Under the pieces are notes generated by a model, which was not told the DNA's origin, made no database searches, and saw only the letters and a program-made list of their open reading frames with translations. From positions 1-57,131 of the forward strand of contig ADZZ01000800.1 of the NCBI GenBank assembly GCA_000179315.1: a DNA stretch of 57,131 nt. Direction: 5' to 3'. Position 1 is the stretch's first letter. Each line of letters begins with the position of its first letter. The position numbers and the translations under genes were made by a program. The DNA comes from a delta proteobacterium NaphS2. Its GTDB lineage: Bacteria; Desulfobacterota; DSM-4660; Desulfatiglandales; Desulfatiglandaceae. Positions 17,559 through 24,650 of this stretch are shown piece after piece.

Positions 17559-18942
17559 TCAAGCCGGGGGCATTTTCTGTGAAACTTCAGTTATCTTGAA
17601 TTACAGGCCGAATTATTCAAGACCTTTCCAAAACCCGTAACATGGGCCCTTATCATTCTCGGAGCAAGCATCGTCCTCGTGCTTCCCCAGCTGATCCTGC
17701 AAGCCCTGTCCATACAGATGAGTGCTTTTACCGCTGGGGTCTATGGCGTGGCCCTGCTCATGATCCTCATATTTAGCGGGTTTCCCATAGCTTTTGCCAT
17801 GGGGCTTGTCGGCGTTATGGGCGCCTGGTATGTAAGGGATTTTAACGTTGGTATGGTTACCTTGCAGATCACGGTGCTACCGGCCGTCGGGGAATATTTT
17901 TTGACGGTGGTTCCCCTCTTTGTGGCCATGGGCTTTGTGTGTTATGCCACAGCGTTAAGTAAAGATTTGTACGAAGCCTTTTATAAGATTTTTGGAGGCA
18001 TCCCGGGGGCCCTATCCATTACCAGCGTTGTCGCCTGCGGGGTTTTCGCCGCCATCTGTGGGGACAGCGGCGCCACGGGGGCCACCATGGCGAGCGTGGC
18101 CATTCCTGAGATGAAAAAGGCAAAATACAAGGATTCCCTGGCGGCCGGGTGCATCGCGGCAGGAGGCACGCTGGGGATTCTCATTCCTCCGAGTATTGGT
18201 TTTATTATCTATGGACTGATCACGGAACAGTCCATCGGCAAGCTTTTTGTCGCTGGGATTATACCGGGCTGTTTACTCACCGTGATGTTCTGCGCCTTGA
18301 TTTTCCTGCAATGCAAGATGAATCCGGCTTTGGGTCCGGCATCGCCCAAGGTTTCCCTGATGGTGCGAATATCCGCAATAAGAGGCTTGGTGCCCGCCCT
18401 GATTTTGATCGGCATTGTCCTAGGGGGGATGTTCGCCGGGATTTTTACGGCCACGGAAGCCGGAGGAGTCGGCTTTGTCACAGCAATATTGATGGGGCTG
18501 GTTCTCAAACGATTCAGCAGAAAAGGGCTGTTCAATGCCCTGCTGGAGTCGGTGAATGTCACGGCCATGGTGTTCACCATTTTCATCGGCGTCTCCCTGC
18601 TGAACAATTTTATGGGATTAAGTGAATTGTCTCTGACTTTAGGAAACTTGGTGGGTTCCATGCATGTGTCTCGCTATGTCATTTTGGTGGTGGTGATGTT
18701 CATCTATTTAATACTGGGGTGCACCATGAACATCATCCCCATGATCATGCTGACGCTTCCCATCATTTTTCCCGTGATAACGGGCCTGGGGTTCGATCCC
18801 ATTTGGTTCGGGGTCGTTATGTCAGCGGTTCCGTGAAAAAGCACAAAAACCGGCGATTTGAAAATGCAGTCATTTAGAGGAGCCTTTAAGGTTGGCCGGA
18901 ACCCGGAAAAGGGCTCCGGCCCTAGTTGAAAAGATTGTAGGA

Positions 18943-19689
18943 TTAACCGTCGATTGTGTCCTTCATTCGGTAGCTTTTCCCCTTGATGAGAACGGTTTCG
19001 GCATGGTGTAAGAGCCTGTCGAGGATGGCGGACGTAAGCGTTGCATCGTTGTTAAAGATTTCAGACCAGTCTTGATATGCACGGTTGGAAGTGATGACCA
19101 TGGCGCCCTGTTCGTATCGAAGGCTGATAATTTGAAACAGGAGATCGGCCCCTTTCTTGTCAATGGGAAGATAGCCCAGTTCATCGAGAATCAGAAGAGA
19201 CGGTTTCGTGTACTTTTTGAGTTCCCGCTTCAGGTGTCCGGCAGCGTGGGCCGCGGAAAGGGTGTTGATCACATCGATGGCGGATGTAAACAGGACGGAA
19301 TATCCTTCCAGACAGGCGTTGTAGCCGAGTGCGGATGCCAGATGAGTTTTTCCAACGCCTACACTTCCCAGGAAAATCACATTGGCCTTTTTGTCGATGA
19401 ACTTCAATCGAAAAAGATCCTGAATCTCAAGACGGTTGATGCTCTGCGGCCAGTTCCATTGAAACTGGTCCAGGGTTTTGATGACCGGGAACCTGGCGAA
19501 CCGGATACGCCTTTTTGTGGCGCGGTCCTGCCTGAAAGAGGCTTCCCCCTCGATGAGCTTGGCAACATACTGCACATGCGCCCAGTTTTTCCGGGCCGCT
19601 TCTTTGGCCATGGGGTCGTAATGATCCCGAATAAAGGGAAGTTTCAAATATGACAGATTGTTTTCAATGTTCGATTCAAATTTGTCCAT
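18943..19689 (-). CDS. istB: IS21-family AAA+ helper protein IstB
   Basis: This 248-aa ATPase regulates the partner transposase and helps choose the target. The Walker A motif is GSVGVGKTHLASALG and Walker B is LLILDELGYLP, followed by the sensor-like VITSNRAYQDWSEIF segment, all in the standard IstB/DnaC order. The C-terminal part has LDRLLHHAETVLIKGKSYRMK. Its start overlaps the end of istA by 14 bases, the coupled arrangement typical of IS21. It looks intact. Confidence 0.97.
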   Translation of the reverse strand: MDKFESNIENNLSYLKLPFIRDHYDPMAKEAARKNWAHVQYVAKLIEGEASFRQDRATKRRIRFARFPVIKTLDQFQWNWPQSINRLEIQDLFRLKFIDKKANVIFLGSVGVGKTHLASALGYNACLEGYSVLFTSAIDVINTLSAAHAAGHLKRELKKYTKPSLLILDELGYLPIDKKGADLLFQIISLRYEQGAMVITSNRAYQDWSEIFNNDATLTSAILDRLLHHAETVLIKGKSYRMKDTIDG

Positions 19690-21157
19690 GGGGCTCCTTT
19701 CCGTTATTCTGATAAACGTTGAGGTTCGGCTGATCCACCTTCAGTTCAAGGAGATCTTCCCGGCGGGTCAAATGAAGCGCACCCGGCTCAGGCAATACTC
19801 GGGAGCGCTGCTCAAGAATGTTGGCGATGTACTCCGAAGAAAAGGCCTGGAAATGAAACGCATCCTCCATGGCCCTGGCTACCGATTCAGTGGAGTATAT
19901 CTCGCTCAACGCGACAATCTTGCGTACATGATGCATGGGGTTCATTCGACGCTGTTCCATTTTCCGGTAATACTGCTGCGCCCTTTTGGAAAGGGCCATA
20001 AACCGCATGAATAATTTCTGATCCCGGGCCTTTTTTCGCTGAACCAATAATGGTTTTACGTGATCCGGGTCTTCAAAATCCTGATGACGGTCGTAACTGC
20101 GTTCATGACGGGCGATGAGTTTGTCCTGAAAATAGATGCAAAGCCTGTCGGGATAGGCTTTCAACAGCAAACGCAATCCGGCATATTCGGCAGGGACCGA
20201 GTATTTGTTGGTATCGAGCGTTATGCGAAACTGGCTGGAAGCCCTGACCTGGCTGATGGCGCCCACATCAAACGGGTTGTGGGGCAACGGATTTAAAAGA
20301 CTCTTTTCCTCCTCAAAAAGATCGATCGGTCTTTTACGGGTAACTCCGTGAATGCGGACGTTGGCGATGTTGTCCAACCAGTACCCGGCAGCCGGTCCAA
20401 GGGCCTGAAAATCAGGAATACGGAGTCCCGCAAGGAAGTTCTTCTTCACATAGCCCACGGCATTTTCCACACGCCCTTTTTCGTTTCCCTTGCCCACGTT
20501 GCAGGGGGTGATGGTAAAACCGTAGTGGTTGGCAAAATCGAGATACTTGGGGTTAAAGGTGGGGTCCTGCCCCACAATCCGTCTCAAGACAGCGGACTTG
20601 AGATTGTCCACCATGATTTTTTTGGGACATGTCCCAAAGAAATGAAAGGCATTTTGATGGCAGGACAAAAAATGTTCCATGGTTTGTGAAACGGTAAACT
20701 CCACATAGGCCATTCGGCTGTAACACATGACCATGACAAAAAAACTCAGTCTTCTTTTGGTGGATCCCACGGGTACTGAGCCGTAGGAACCCCAGTCCAC
20801 TTGGGCGCATTCGCCAGGGGCAAATGAAAGGGTCAGATAGGGCGATACTTTGGGAGGACGGACTTTTCGAACGTACTTTTTGACAATGGAATAGCCCCCT
20901 TCAAAACCCTTTTCCCGAATACGCGCAAGTATCTGGGCGGCCGAATAGGGATAGGCTTCGAGATCACGGATAATATCCTTTTTGAAAGGATCCAGTTTAC
21001 TGGGTCTCCAGCCTGATTTTCTGGGCATATAACGCTCTTCCGAGACCCATTTTCGAACGGTTCGGCTGTTCAGGGAAAGTTCCCTGGCGATTTGTTCGGC
21101 GTTCAGATTATTACGCTTGAGTTCTTTGATTTGACAGAACGTCTCATAATCGATCAT
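19676..21157 (-). CDS. istA: IS21-family transposase IstA
   Basis: This 493-aa DDE transposase begins with an HTH (NNLNAEQIARELSLNSRTVRKWV). The rve catalytic core has Asp in GECAQVDWGSYG, Asp in KKIMVDNLKSAV and Glu in GNEKGRVENAVGYVK. The mu-type C-terminal region follows (RFRITLDTNKYSVPAEYAG equivalent). It overlaps istB downstream and the small HTH gene upstream (21144-21530) by 14 bases, so the set is one transcription unit. It is complete. Confidence 0.97.
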   Translation of the reverse strand: MIDYETFCQIKELKRNNLNAEQIARELSLNSRTVRKWVSEERYMPRKSGWRPSKLDPFKKDIIRDLEAYPYSAAQILARIREKGFEGGYSIVKKYVRKVRPPKVSPYLTLSFAPGECAQVDWGSYGSVPVGSTKRRLSFFVMVMCYSRMAYVEFTVSQTMEHFLSCHQNAFHFFGTCPKKIMVDNLKSAVLRRIVGQDPTFNPKYLDFANHYGFTITPCNVGKGNEKGRVENAVGYVKKNFLAGLRIPDFQALGPAAGYWLDNIANVRIHGVTRKRPIDLFEEEKSLLNPLPHNPFDVGAISQVRASSQFRITLDTNKYSVPAEYAGLRLLLKAYPDRLCIYFQDKLIARHERSYDRHQDFEDPDHVKPLLVQRKKARDQKLFMRFMALSKRAQQYYRKMEQRRMNPMHHVRKIVALSEIYSTESVARAMEDAFHFQAFSSEYIANILEQRSRVLPEPGALHLTRREDLLELKVDQPNLNVYQNNGKEPHGQI

Positions 21158-21530
21158 GGCTGACCTCCATCATCTGTTTTAAAATCCGTCCCAGCGACTG
21201 GGGGTCTCCTGATCGTTTTTGGGGATGATGGTCCAATGCCAGCACCTGGTAAAGGGGCTTTTTGTGAGCCACCAGGCCCGCACGGATCAGCTCTTCCCTG
21301 GACTGTTCCAACGTGGACGGGGCCATGGAAAGCCGTTCGGAAATAGCAGGGTCTGAATAATAGCTGAGACCCTGAGCGTCTGAAACCGTTACCAGGAATA
21401 GATATAGAGCGCCTGCCGGGTGGCTTAATTTCTCGATGTGATGCTCACGCACCAGACGGTGATCGACCCAACTGAACTGCTTGGGAATCTTACGGATACG
21501 CTGTGGACAAATGGGATGTTTCCTGACCAT
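21144..21530 (-). CDS. Accessory winged-helix protein of the IS21 element
   Basis: This 128-aa protein has a helix-turn-helix-like core (LYLFLVTVSDAQGLSYYSDPAISERLSMAPSTLEQ split over two helices, then REELIRAGLVAHKKPLYQVL), reminiscent of winged-helix domains in replication or transposition helpers. I do not recognise a named family. It overlaps istA by 14 bases and the upstream zinc-finger gene by about 40 bases, so it is translated with them and probably works in element regulation or target choice. It is not part of the minimal IS21 gene set. Confidence 0.75.
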   Translation of the reverse strand: MVRKHPICPQRIRKIPKQFSWVDHRLVREHHIEKLSHPAGALYLFLVTVSDAQGLSYYSDPAISERLSMAPSTLEQSREELIRAGLVAHKKPLYQVLALDHHPQKRSGDPQSLGRILKQMMEVSHDRL

Positions 21531-22014
21531 GACTGCCTCCTTTTAAAAAAACGGGTTTTTCCAAAAAGTCGTTCCCCAATTCTCTCAAACGGCGGGTGAT
21601 CATGGCTATGTCATCTTGTAACGCATTTCCAGTTAAGTGGGCGATTAGGCCAATTAAAACAGAACGTTGCTCCAATAAGACATCTTGTAACCCATTGGGA
21701 GTTAATTCCGAGTTAAGTATATGATTTTGTTTTGTATCCGCCGATAAGGGATCTTGTAACGCATTTTCCTTGGATGGTCTCCGCCAGTACCCCGGATGAT
21801 CCCTGCGCCACTGCTGTACCCTTGCGACATTTTCAGGTCCCCGGAAGTAGTTGCGGTTTTCAGGCTTGTTGAGCCACCGCTTTTGACTTTCCGCCTTGCC
21901 GGCTTTCCGGCATGCAGGTCTCGAACAGAATTGTTGACGGCCATTACTACGTGGATCAGGGTGGAACAACTCTCTGCAATGTCGGCATCTTTTCCTTCTC
22001 TCGGCTTTTCCCAT
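21490..22014 (-). CDS. Accessory zinc-finger-like protein of the IS21 element
   Basis: This 174-aa protein is first in the element operon. Its N-terminus has a Cys-rich block (CRHCRELFHPDPRSNGRQQF then CSRPACRKAGKAESQKRWL), a probable zinc-binding, DNA-contacting module. A WRRDHPGYWRRP segment follows, then a tail in which N/G-x-LQD recurs three times about 23 residues apart (NALQD, NGLQD, NALQD). The matching DNA repeat CTTGTAAC lies near 21615, 21684 and 21752. The function is unknown; it may bind the element ends or regulate transposition. Confidence 0.75.
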   Translation of the reverse strand: MGKAERRKRCRHCRELFHPDPRSNGRQQFCSRPACRKAGKAESQKRWLNKPENRNYFRGPENVARVQQWRRDHPGYWRRPSKENALQDPLSADTKQNHILNSELTPNGLQDVLLEQRSVLIGLIAHLTGNALQDDIAMITRRLRELGNDFLEKPVFLKGGSHGQETSHLSTAYP

Positions 22015-22495
22015 CGGTTTAACCCCCCAAAACCAATGGTCACATTTTTAAAGCCGCAACAGAAGAAAATCAAAAAAAGAAGAAAAGGGCAGGAAGGGAA
22101 GAAAGATTTTATAAAATGATTTTTTTGAAGAATATGGATTAAGAAGATTTTGTTTGATGTGTATTTTCAAATGACCCGTTTTCGAAGAAAATCAGATCGC
22201 CGCTGACATCGTTATGGTGGTCCTCATGGAGATGGGACAAATCACGCCTCCTGTGGGCATCAATGTATTCATTATCGGCGGAGTGGCTGATGATATACGC
22301 ATGCAGGAAATCTTTAAAGGGATCCTCCCCTTCTTGCTCATAGAACTCTTGCTAATCATTCTTTTGGTTCTTTTTCCGGACATCGCCATGTTCCTGCCCG
22401 ACAGCATGGGTGGTCTCGCACCCCTTCCGCAGTGAATAAATTCGCGTTTGTCTTTCACTCAATTGTAGAAATAGGGCGTACTATCTTACGAAAAG

Positions 22496-23030
22496 ATAGG
22501 AGGTATGGAACTCATCGAAAAGGTTAAGACGCAGGTTGAAAAACTGGGTGCGGACATCGAGGAGATCGTCGAGATCGAAACTATCCGTTTAACGGATCGT
22601 ATCAAGACGATCAAAACCGAAGATTGTTTTTACGAGGCCAAGGCGGTCATCCTTGCGACCGGGAGAGAACCCAAGAAACTGTCTCTGGAAACGGATTGCA
22701 AACAGATCTACTACTGTGCCATTTGCGATGGTTCCATTTACAAAGGGAGAAATGTCCTGGTGGTTGGAGGCGGCAACAGCGGGGTGGACGACTCCTTATG
22801 GGACAGGAGCCAAAGACCGAGATTTTCGAGGATGTTATTGAGATGGATGATGATGGGTATATTCTGGCCGATGAAGAGATGCGTACAAATGCAGCTGGTG
22901 TTTTTGTCGCCGGAGATGTACGCCGGAAAAAATACCGGCAGATCACGACCGCTGTAAATGACGGAACCATCGCGGCGCTTTCCGCAGAAGAATACATTCG
23001 ATCGCAGGGTCGTGAACCCGAAGGAGTGCC
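22496..23030 (+). pseudogene. Thioredoxin reductase remnant (truncated, internal deletion)
   Basis: Coding similarity starts at about 22496 (IGGMELIEKVKTQ), without the N-terminal FAD-binding GxGxxG segment. It continues through AVILATGREPKKL and the redox-active CAICDG motif (CxxC) to the NADPH site VVGGGNSGVDD near 22790. The expected following ~85 residues are absent. The C-terminal part then appears in another frame (GQEPKTEIFEDVIEMDDDGY, then AAGVFVAGDVRRKKYRQI). N-terminal truncation, internal deletion and frameshift make it non-functional. The apparent AGGAGGT before the ATG at 22505 is former coding sequence (codons for Gly-Gly). It probably partnered the thioredoxin remnant at 11532-11747. 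Confidence 0.88.
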
Positions 23031-23084
23031 TCTATCAAGCAAAGGATTAACGCGAGTTTGGACATGTCCGGCCTAAACGCAGTG

Positions 23085-23969
23085 TCACGGAACCGCCGAC
23101 AGGTCCATAATCGTTCGCACAACATCAATAAACTGGAGAACCGTGTCGGATGGATTACGGGGATAAATCAGGCCATACGGCAGAAAAAACTTCCAATCCA
23201 CCGGAATAGTTATAAGCAAGGGATGAACCTCAGCCCAGATTTCGCTAGAGATGAGAACGCAGTTAGTGGCTTCGCATTGATTAAAAGTGCCGAGGTCATA
23301 ATATGGTGCTTCAAAGACTTCAATTTTCGGATGCTTTTGTTCTATTTCATCATGGAGAGCGTCAATGTGACTTGTCACGCCACGCCTGATCATAATCAAT
23401 TTTTCTCCATACAAATCCTCTATGCAAAGTCGTTTCTTCGTCGCAAGGCGATGCTTGCGGGAAACGGCGCAGCAGATAGGCAACATGGCGAGTTTCAGAT
23501 TACTGCAATTCCATCGTTTCAAGGGGTATATTGCGGCAATCACATCAATGTTCTGACCGAGATCTTTGAGGGTTGCCATAAAGTTCTGGAAGGTGTCCTC
23601 AAACGGTATCATACGGATTTTGAAATTCGGTTCCAGCGCGCTCACTTTTGACCACAACTCTTTCAAGTAATTGCCGGAGCGTAAGATGGATGTTCCGACG
23701 TGAATGCATTTCTCCGTTTTGTGCGCCCGTTTTACGGCCTCTTCCGAATATTTCACTATGAGTCTGACGTCCTCATAAAGTGATCTTCCGGAGCCAGTCA
23801 GAGTGAGCCCCTTGAAAGTCCGGCTGAACAGGCAAAGTCCTGTTTCGTCTTCCAGCGCGTTGATTTGCTTCATAATCGCCGTAGGAGAGACATATATGAT
23901 TTTCGCGGCCTTGGAAAAACTGCCACTCTCCGCTACAGCTATAAAAGCCTCTAATCGCCGACTAATCAT
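23085..23969 (-). CDS. LysR-family transcriptional regulator
   Basis: This complete 294-aa LTTR has an N-terminal winged HTH (RLEAFIAVAESGSFSKAAKI) and a C-terminal effector domain (ICCAVSRKHRLATKKRLCIEDL typical of the hinge-distal lobe). I prefer the ATG at 23969 because AGGA lies 7 bases upstream and the duplicate copy at 8401 has a stop codon beyond it. The frame also offers ATG 23984. It is divergent from a sulfatase-like remnant at 24085, so its native target was probably the sulfatase/TRAP operon. That target is now broken, leaving the regulator perhaps without a function, unless it acts on the copy-A control region at 8.4 kb. Confidence 0.92.
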   Translation of the reverse strand: MISRRLEAFIAVAESGSFSKAAKIIYVSPTAIMKQINALEDETGLCLFSRTFKGLTLTGSGRSLYEDVRLIVKYSEEAVKRAHKTEKCIHVGTSILRSGNYLKELWSKVSALEPNFKIRMIPFEDTFQNFMATLKDLGQNIDVIAAIYPLKRWNCSNLKLAMLPICCAVSRKHRLATKKRLCIEDLYGEKLIMIRRGVTSHIDALHDEIEQKHPKIEVFEAPYYDLGTFNQCEATNCVLISSEIWAEVHPLLITIPVDWKFFLPYGLIYPRNPSDTVLQFIDVVRTIMDLSAVP

Positions 23970-24084
23970 ATGCAGTTCCTGCATAAACTTCTAGTTTAAG
24001 GTAGTTTAACATATTTGAACTTCCCATGCAATCGATATGTTGTTACGGTTATAGAAAAAATGCGTAACAGAAAAAGGATAAGAA
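23970..24084. promoter_or_regulatory. Divergent lysR/sulfatase control region
   Basis: The 115-bp region contains a perfect palindrome TATGCAG-TTC-CTGCATA that overlaps the lysR start, and a GTTACG...CGTAAC inverted repeat (about 24043-24069) just before the sulfatase start. In copy A (8402-8507) both are degraded by one base (CTACATA; GTTACA). These are candidate LysR operators; binding is inferred from position only. Confidence 0.45.
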
Positions 24085-24188
24085 ATGCAACATGTAACGA
24101 ATACGATGAGGAAAAACATGATTGTTGTGATGCTGGATAGCCTCCAGTTCAACTACCCGGGCTGTTACGGCAACGATTGGATCGGAAC
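24085..24188 (+). pseudogene. 5' remnant of sulfatase-like gene
   Basis: The first ~34 codons (MQHVTNTMRKNMIVVMLDSL, then QFNYPGCYGNDWIGT) match the start of the gene at 8508, after which similarity stops. The frame continues only into a different gene fragment. It therefore retains the metal-binding Asp of the N-terminal strand but nothing else of the enzyme. Confidence 0.88.
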
Positions 24189-24194
24189 ACAGAT

Positions 24195-24509
24195 CTGGGG
24201 GGGCAGATTGCTTCCTTGGGGGCCGCTGAAGAGCCGGCCCGGCTCATATTTTCAAAAGAACAGTTGGGCGAGATTCAGCCGGGTGAAATTTTGGTTGCGC
24301 CAACCACATGGGCCAGTTGGAGTCCGGTTTTTAGCGTGGTCAAGGGGGCCGTAATTGATCGAGGCGGGATTCTCTCGGAACCCGTTATTGAGGGGGCGGG
24401 AACATGGTATCCCGATTGTCATCAACGTGATTCATGGGACGGAAAAATCAAAACGGGCCAGTGGATAAAGGTAGACGGCAATGTTGGAGCGGTTTACATC
24501 CTGGGTTAG
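24195..24509 (+). pseudogene. C-terminal remnant of a PEP-utilising enzyme mobile (phosphohistidine) domain
   Basis: The frame encodes a swivelling-domain pattern: RLIFSKEQLGEIQPGEILV, then APTTWASWSPVFSVVKGAV and DRGGILS. The sequence then reads as nonsense (GAGTWYPDCHQRDSWDG) before returning to KIKTGQWIKVDGNVGAVYIL. In the next frame the same DNA reads EHGIPIVINVIHGTEK, as expected for the family. An extra G near 24393-24398 and a missing A near 24448-24452 explain the compensating shifts. The His expected after GGILS is not seen (SEP instead of SHP). It is joined directly to the sulfatase remnant. Confidence 0.75.
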
Positions 24510-24608
24510 GAACTGTCCGTGATCAGCATGAACAATATTCTTGAATTGACGGTTAATCTTCAAATCCGTGAATTTCGAAATTGTTCAAGTTATTTCAGGA
24601 CAGCTTTT
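24508..24608 (+). repeat. 100-bp palindromic repeat, copy 1 (terminator-like)
   Basis: The sequence starts AGGAACTGTCCGTGA, has internal complementary arms (GAACAATATT... and ...AAATTGTTC), and ends TCAGGACAGCTTTTT, so the whole unit folds as a long imperfect hairpin ending in a T-run. It begins at the stop codon of the preceding fragment. A near-identical copy in the same orientation lies at 27463-27562. Together they bracket the reductase/SDR gene pair. Confidence 0.8.
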
Positions 24609-24650
24609 TAGATAGCCGCAAGTCACTTATGAACAAAAAGGAGGGATTTC

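Larger units (their letters stand above)
14017..17591. mobile_element. IS4-type insertion sequence carrying a nested group II intron, 8-bp target duplication
   Basis: The terminal inverted repeats are ACTAAAGTTTCAC (14017-14029) and GTGAAACTTCAGT (17579-17591), with one mismatch. The target duplication is TATCTTGA at 14009-14016 and 17592-17599. The element totals 3575 bp. Subtracting the group II intron at 14205-16183 leaves about 1596 bp, a normal size for an IS4-family element with one transposase (16221-17558). It interrupts dctQM just before the junction of its Q and M parts. Confidence 0.9.
18820..22208. mobile_element. IS21-type element, 3389 bp, with two extra genes
   Basis: The ends are perfect 9-bp inverted repeats, TGTCAGCGG (18820-18828) and CCGCTGACA (22200-22208), with the 5'-TG/CA-3' termini usual for IS21. 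Subterminal repeats of ATTTGAAAAT (about 18858 and inverted at about 22163) are also present. TCGTTA flanks both sides (18814-18819; 22209-22214). Removing the element rejoins the dctM frame precisely. IS21 elements are usually 2.0-2.6 kb with istA and istB only. This one carries two additional genes upstream of istA, all four on the minus strand with overlapping ends. Confidence 0.92.
13484..22435 (+). pseudogene. Fused TRAP permease DctQM, interrupted by two mobile elements
   Basis: The coding pieces are 13484-14016, 17600-18819 and 22215-22435. The first is a DctQ-type small permease (PSITEIAELLLCLTVFFGFAYTGMRKSHVNVD). The second carries a linker helix and DctM (FSGFPIAFAMGLVG; CGDSGATGATMASVAIPEMKK; GGTLGILIPPSIG). 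The third is the DctM C-terminus (MEMGQITPPVGINVFIIGGVA). Removing the insertion at 14017-17591 with one duplication gives the continuous reading VFYLELQAELFKTFPKPV. Removing 18820-22208 gives WFGVVMVVLMEMGQ. Both junctions restore the frame exactly, so the ancestor was a single fused QM polypeptide, as in SiaQM-type transporters. As it stands it cannot make a transporter. Confidence 0.9.
23752..24188. repeat. Duplicated lysR-sulfatase divergent region, copy B
   Basis: This is the second copy of the segment found at 8184-8613 in the same orientation. It contains the lysR 5' end, the intergenic region and the first ~34 codons of the sulfatase-like gene. Similarity ends at about 24188 (GATTGGATCGGAACA versus GATTGGATCCGAACG), where an unrelated PEP-utilising-domain remnant begins. 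Copy B has an extra GGTAGTTTAAC block in the intergenic region. Confidence 0.85.

Noticed and set aside
21600-21765. Three CTTGTAAC repeats as a CRISPR array or replication iterons
   Set aside because: Only three units, diverged, lie inside a coding frame with codon-multiple spacing, with no spacer-like uniformity.
22496-22507. Strong ribosome site AGGAGGT before an ATG as evidence of a new short gene at 22505
   Set aside because: The same bases encode IGGME of the thioredoxin-reductase family, so the match is former coding sequence. The downstream frame is also deleted and shifted.
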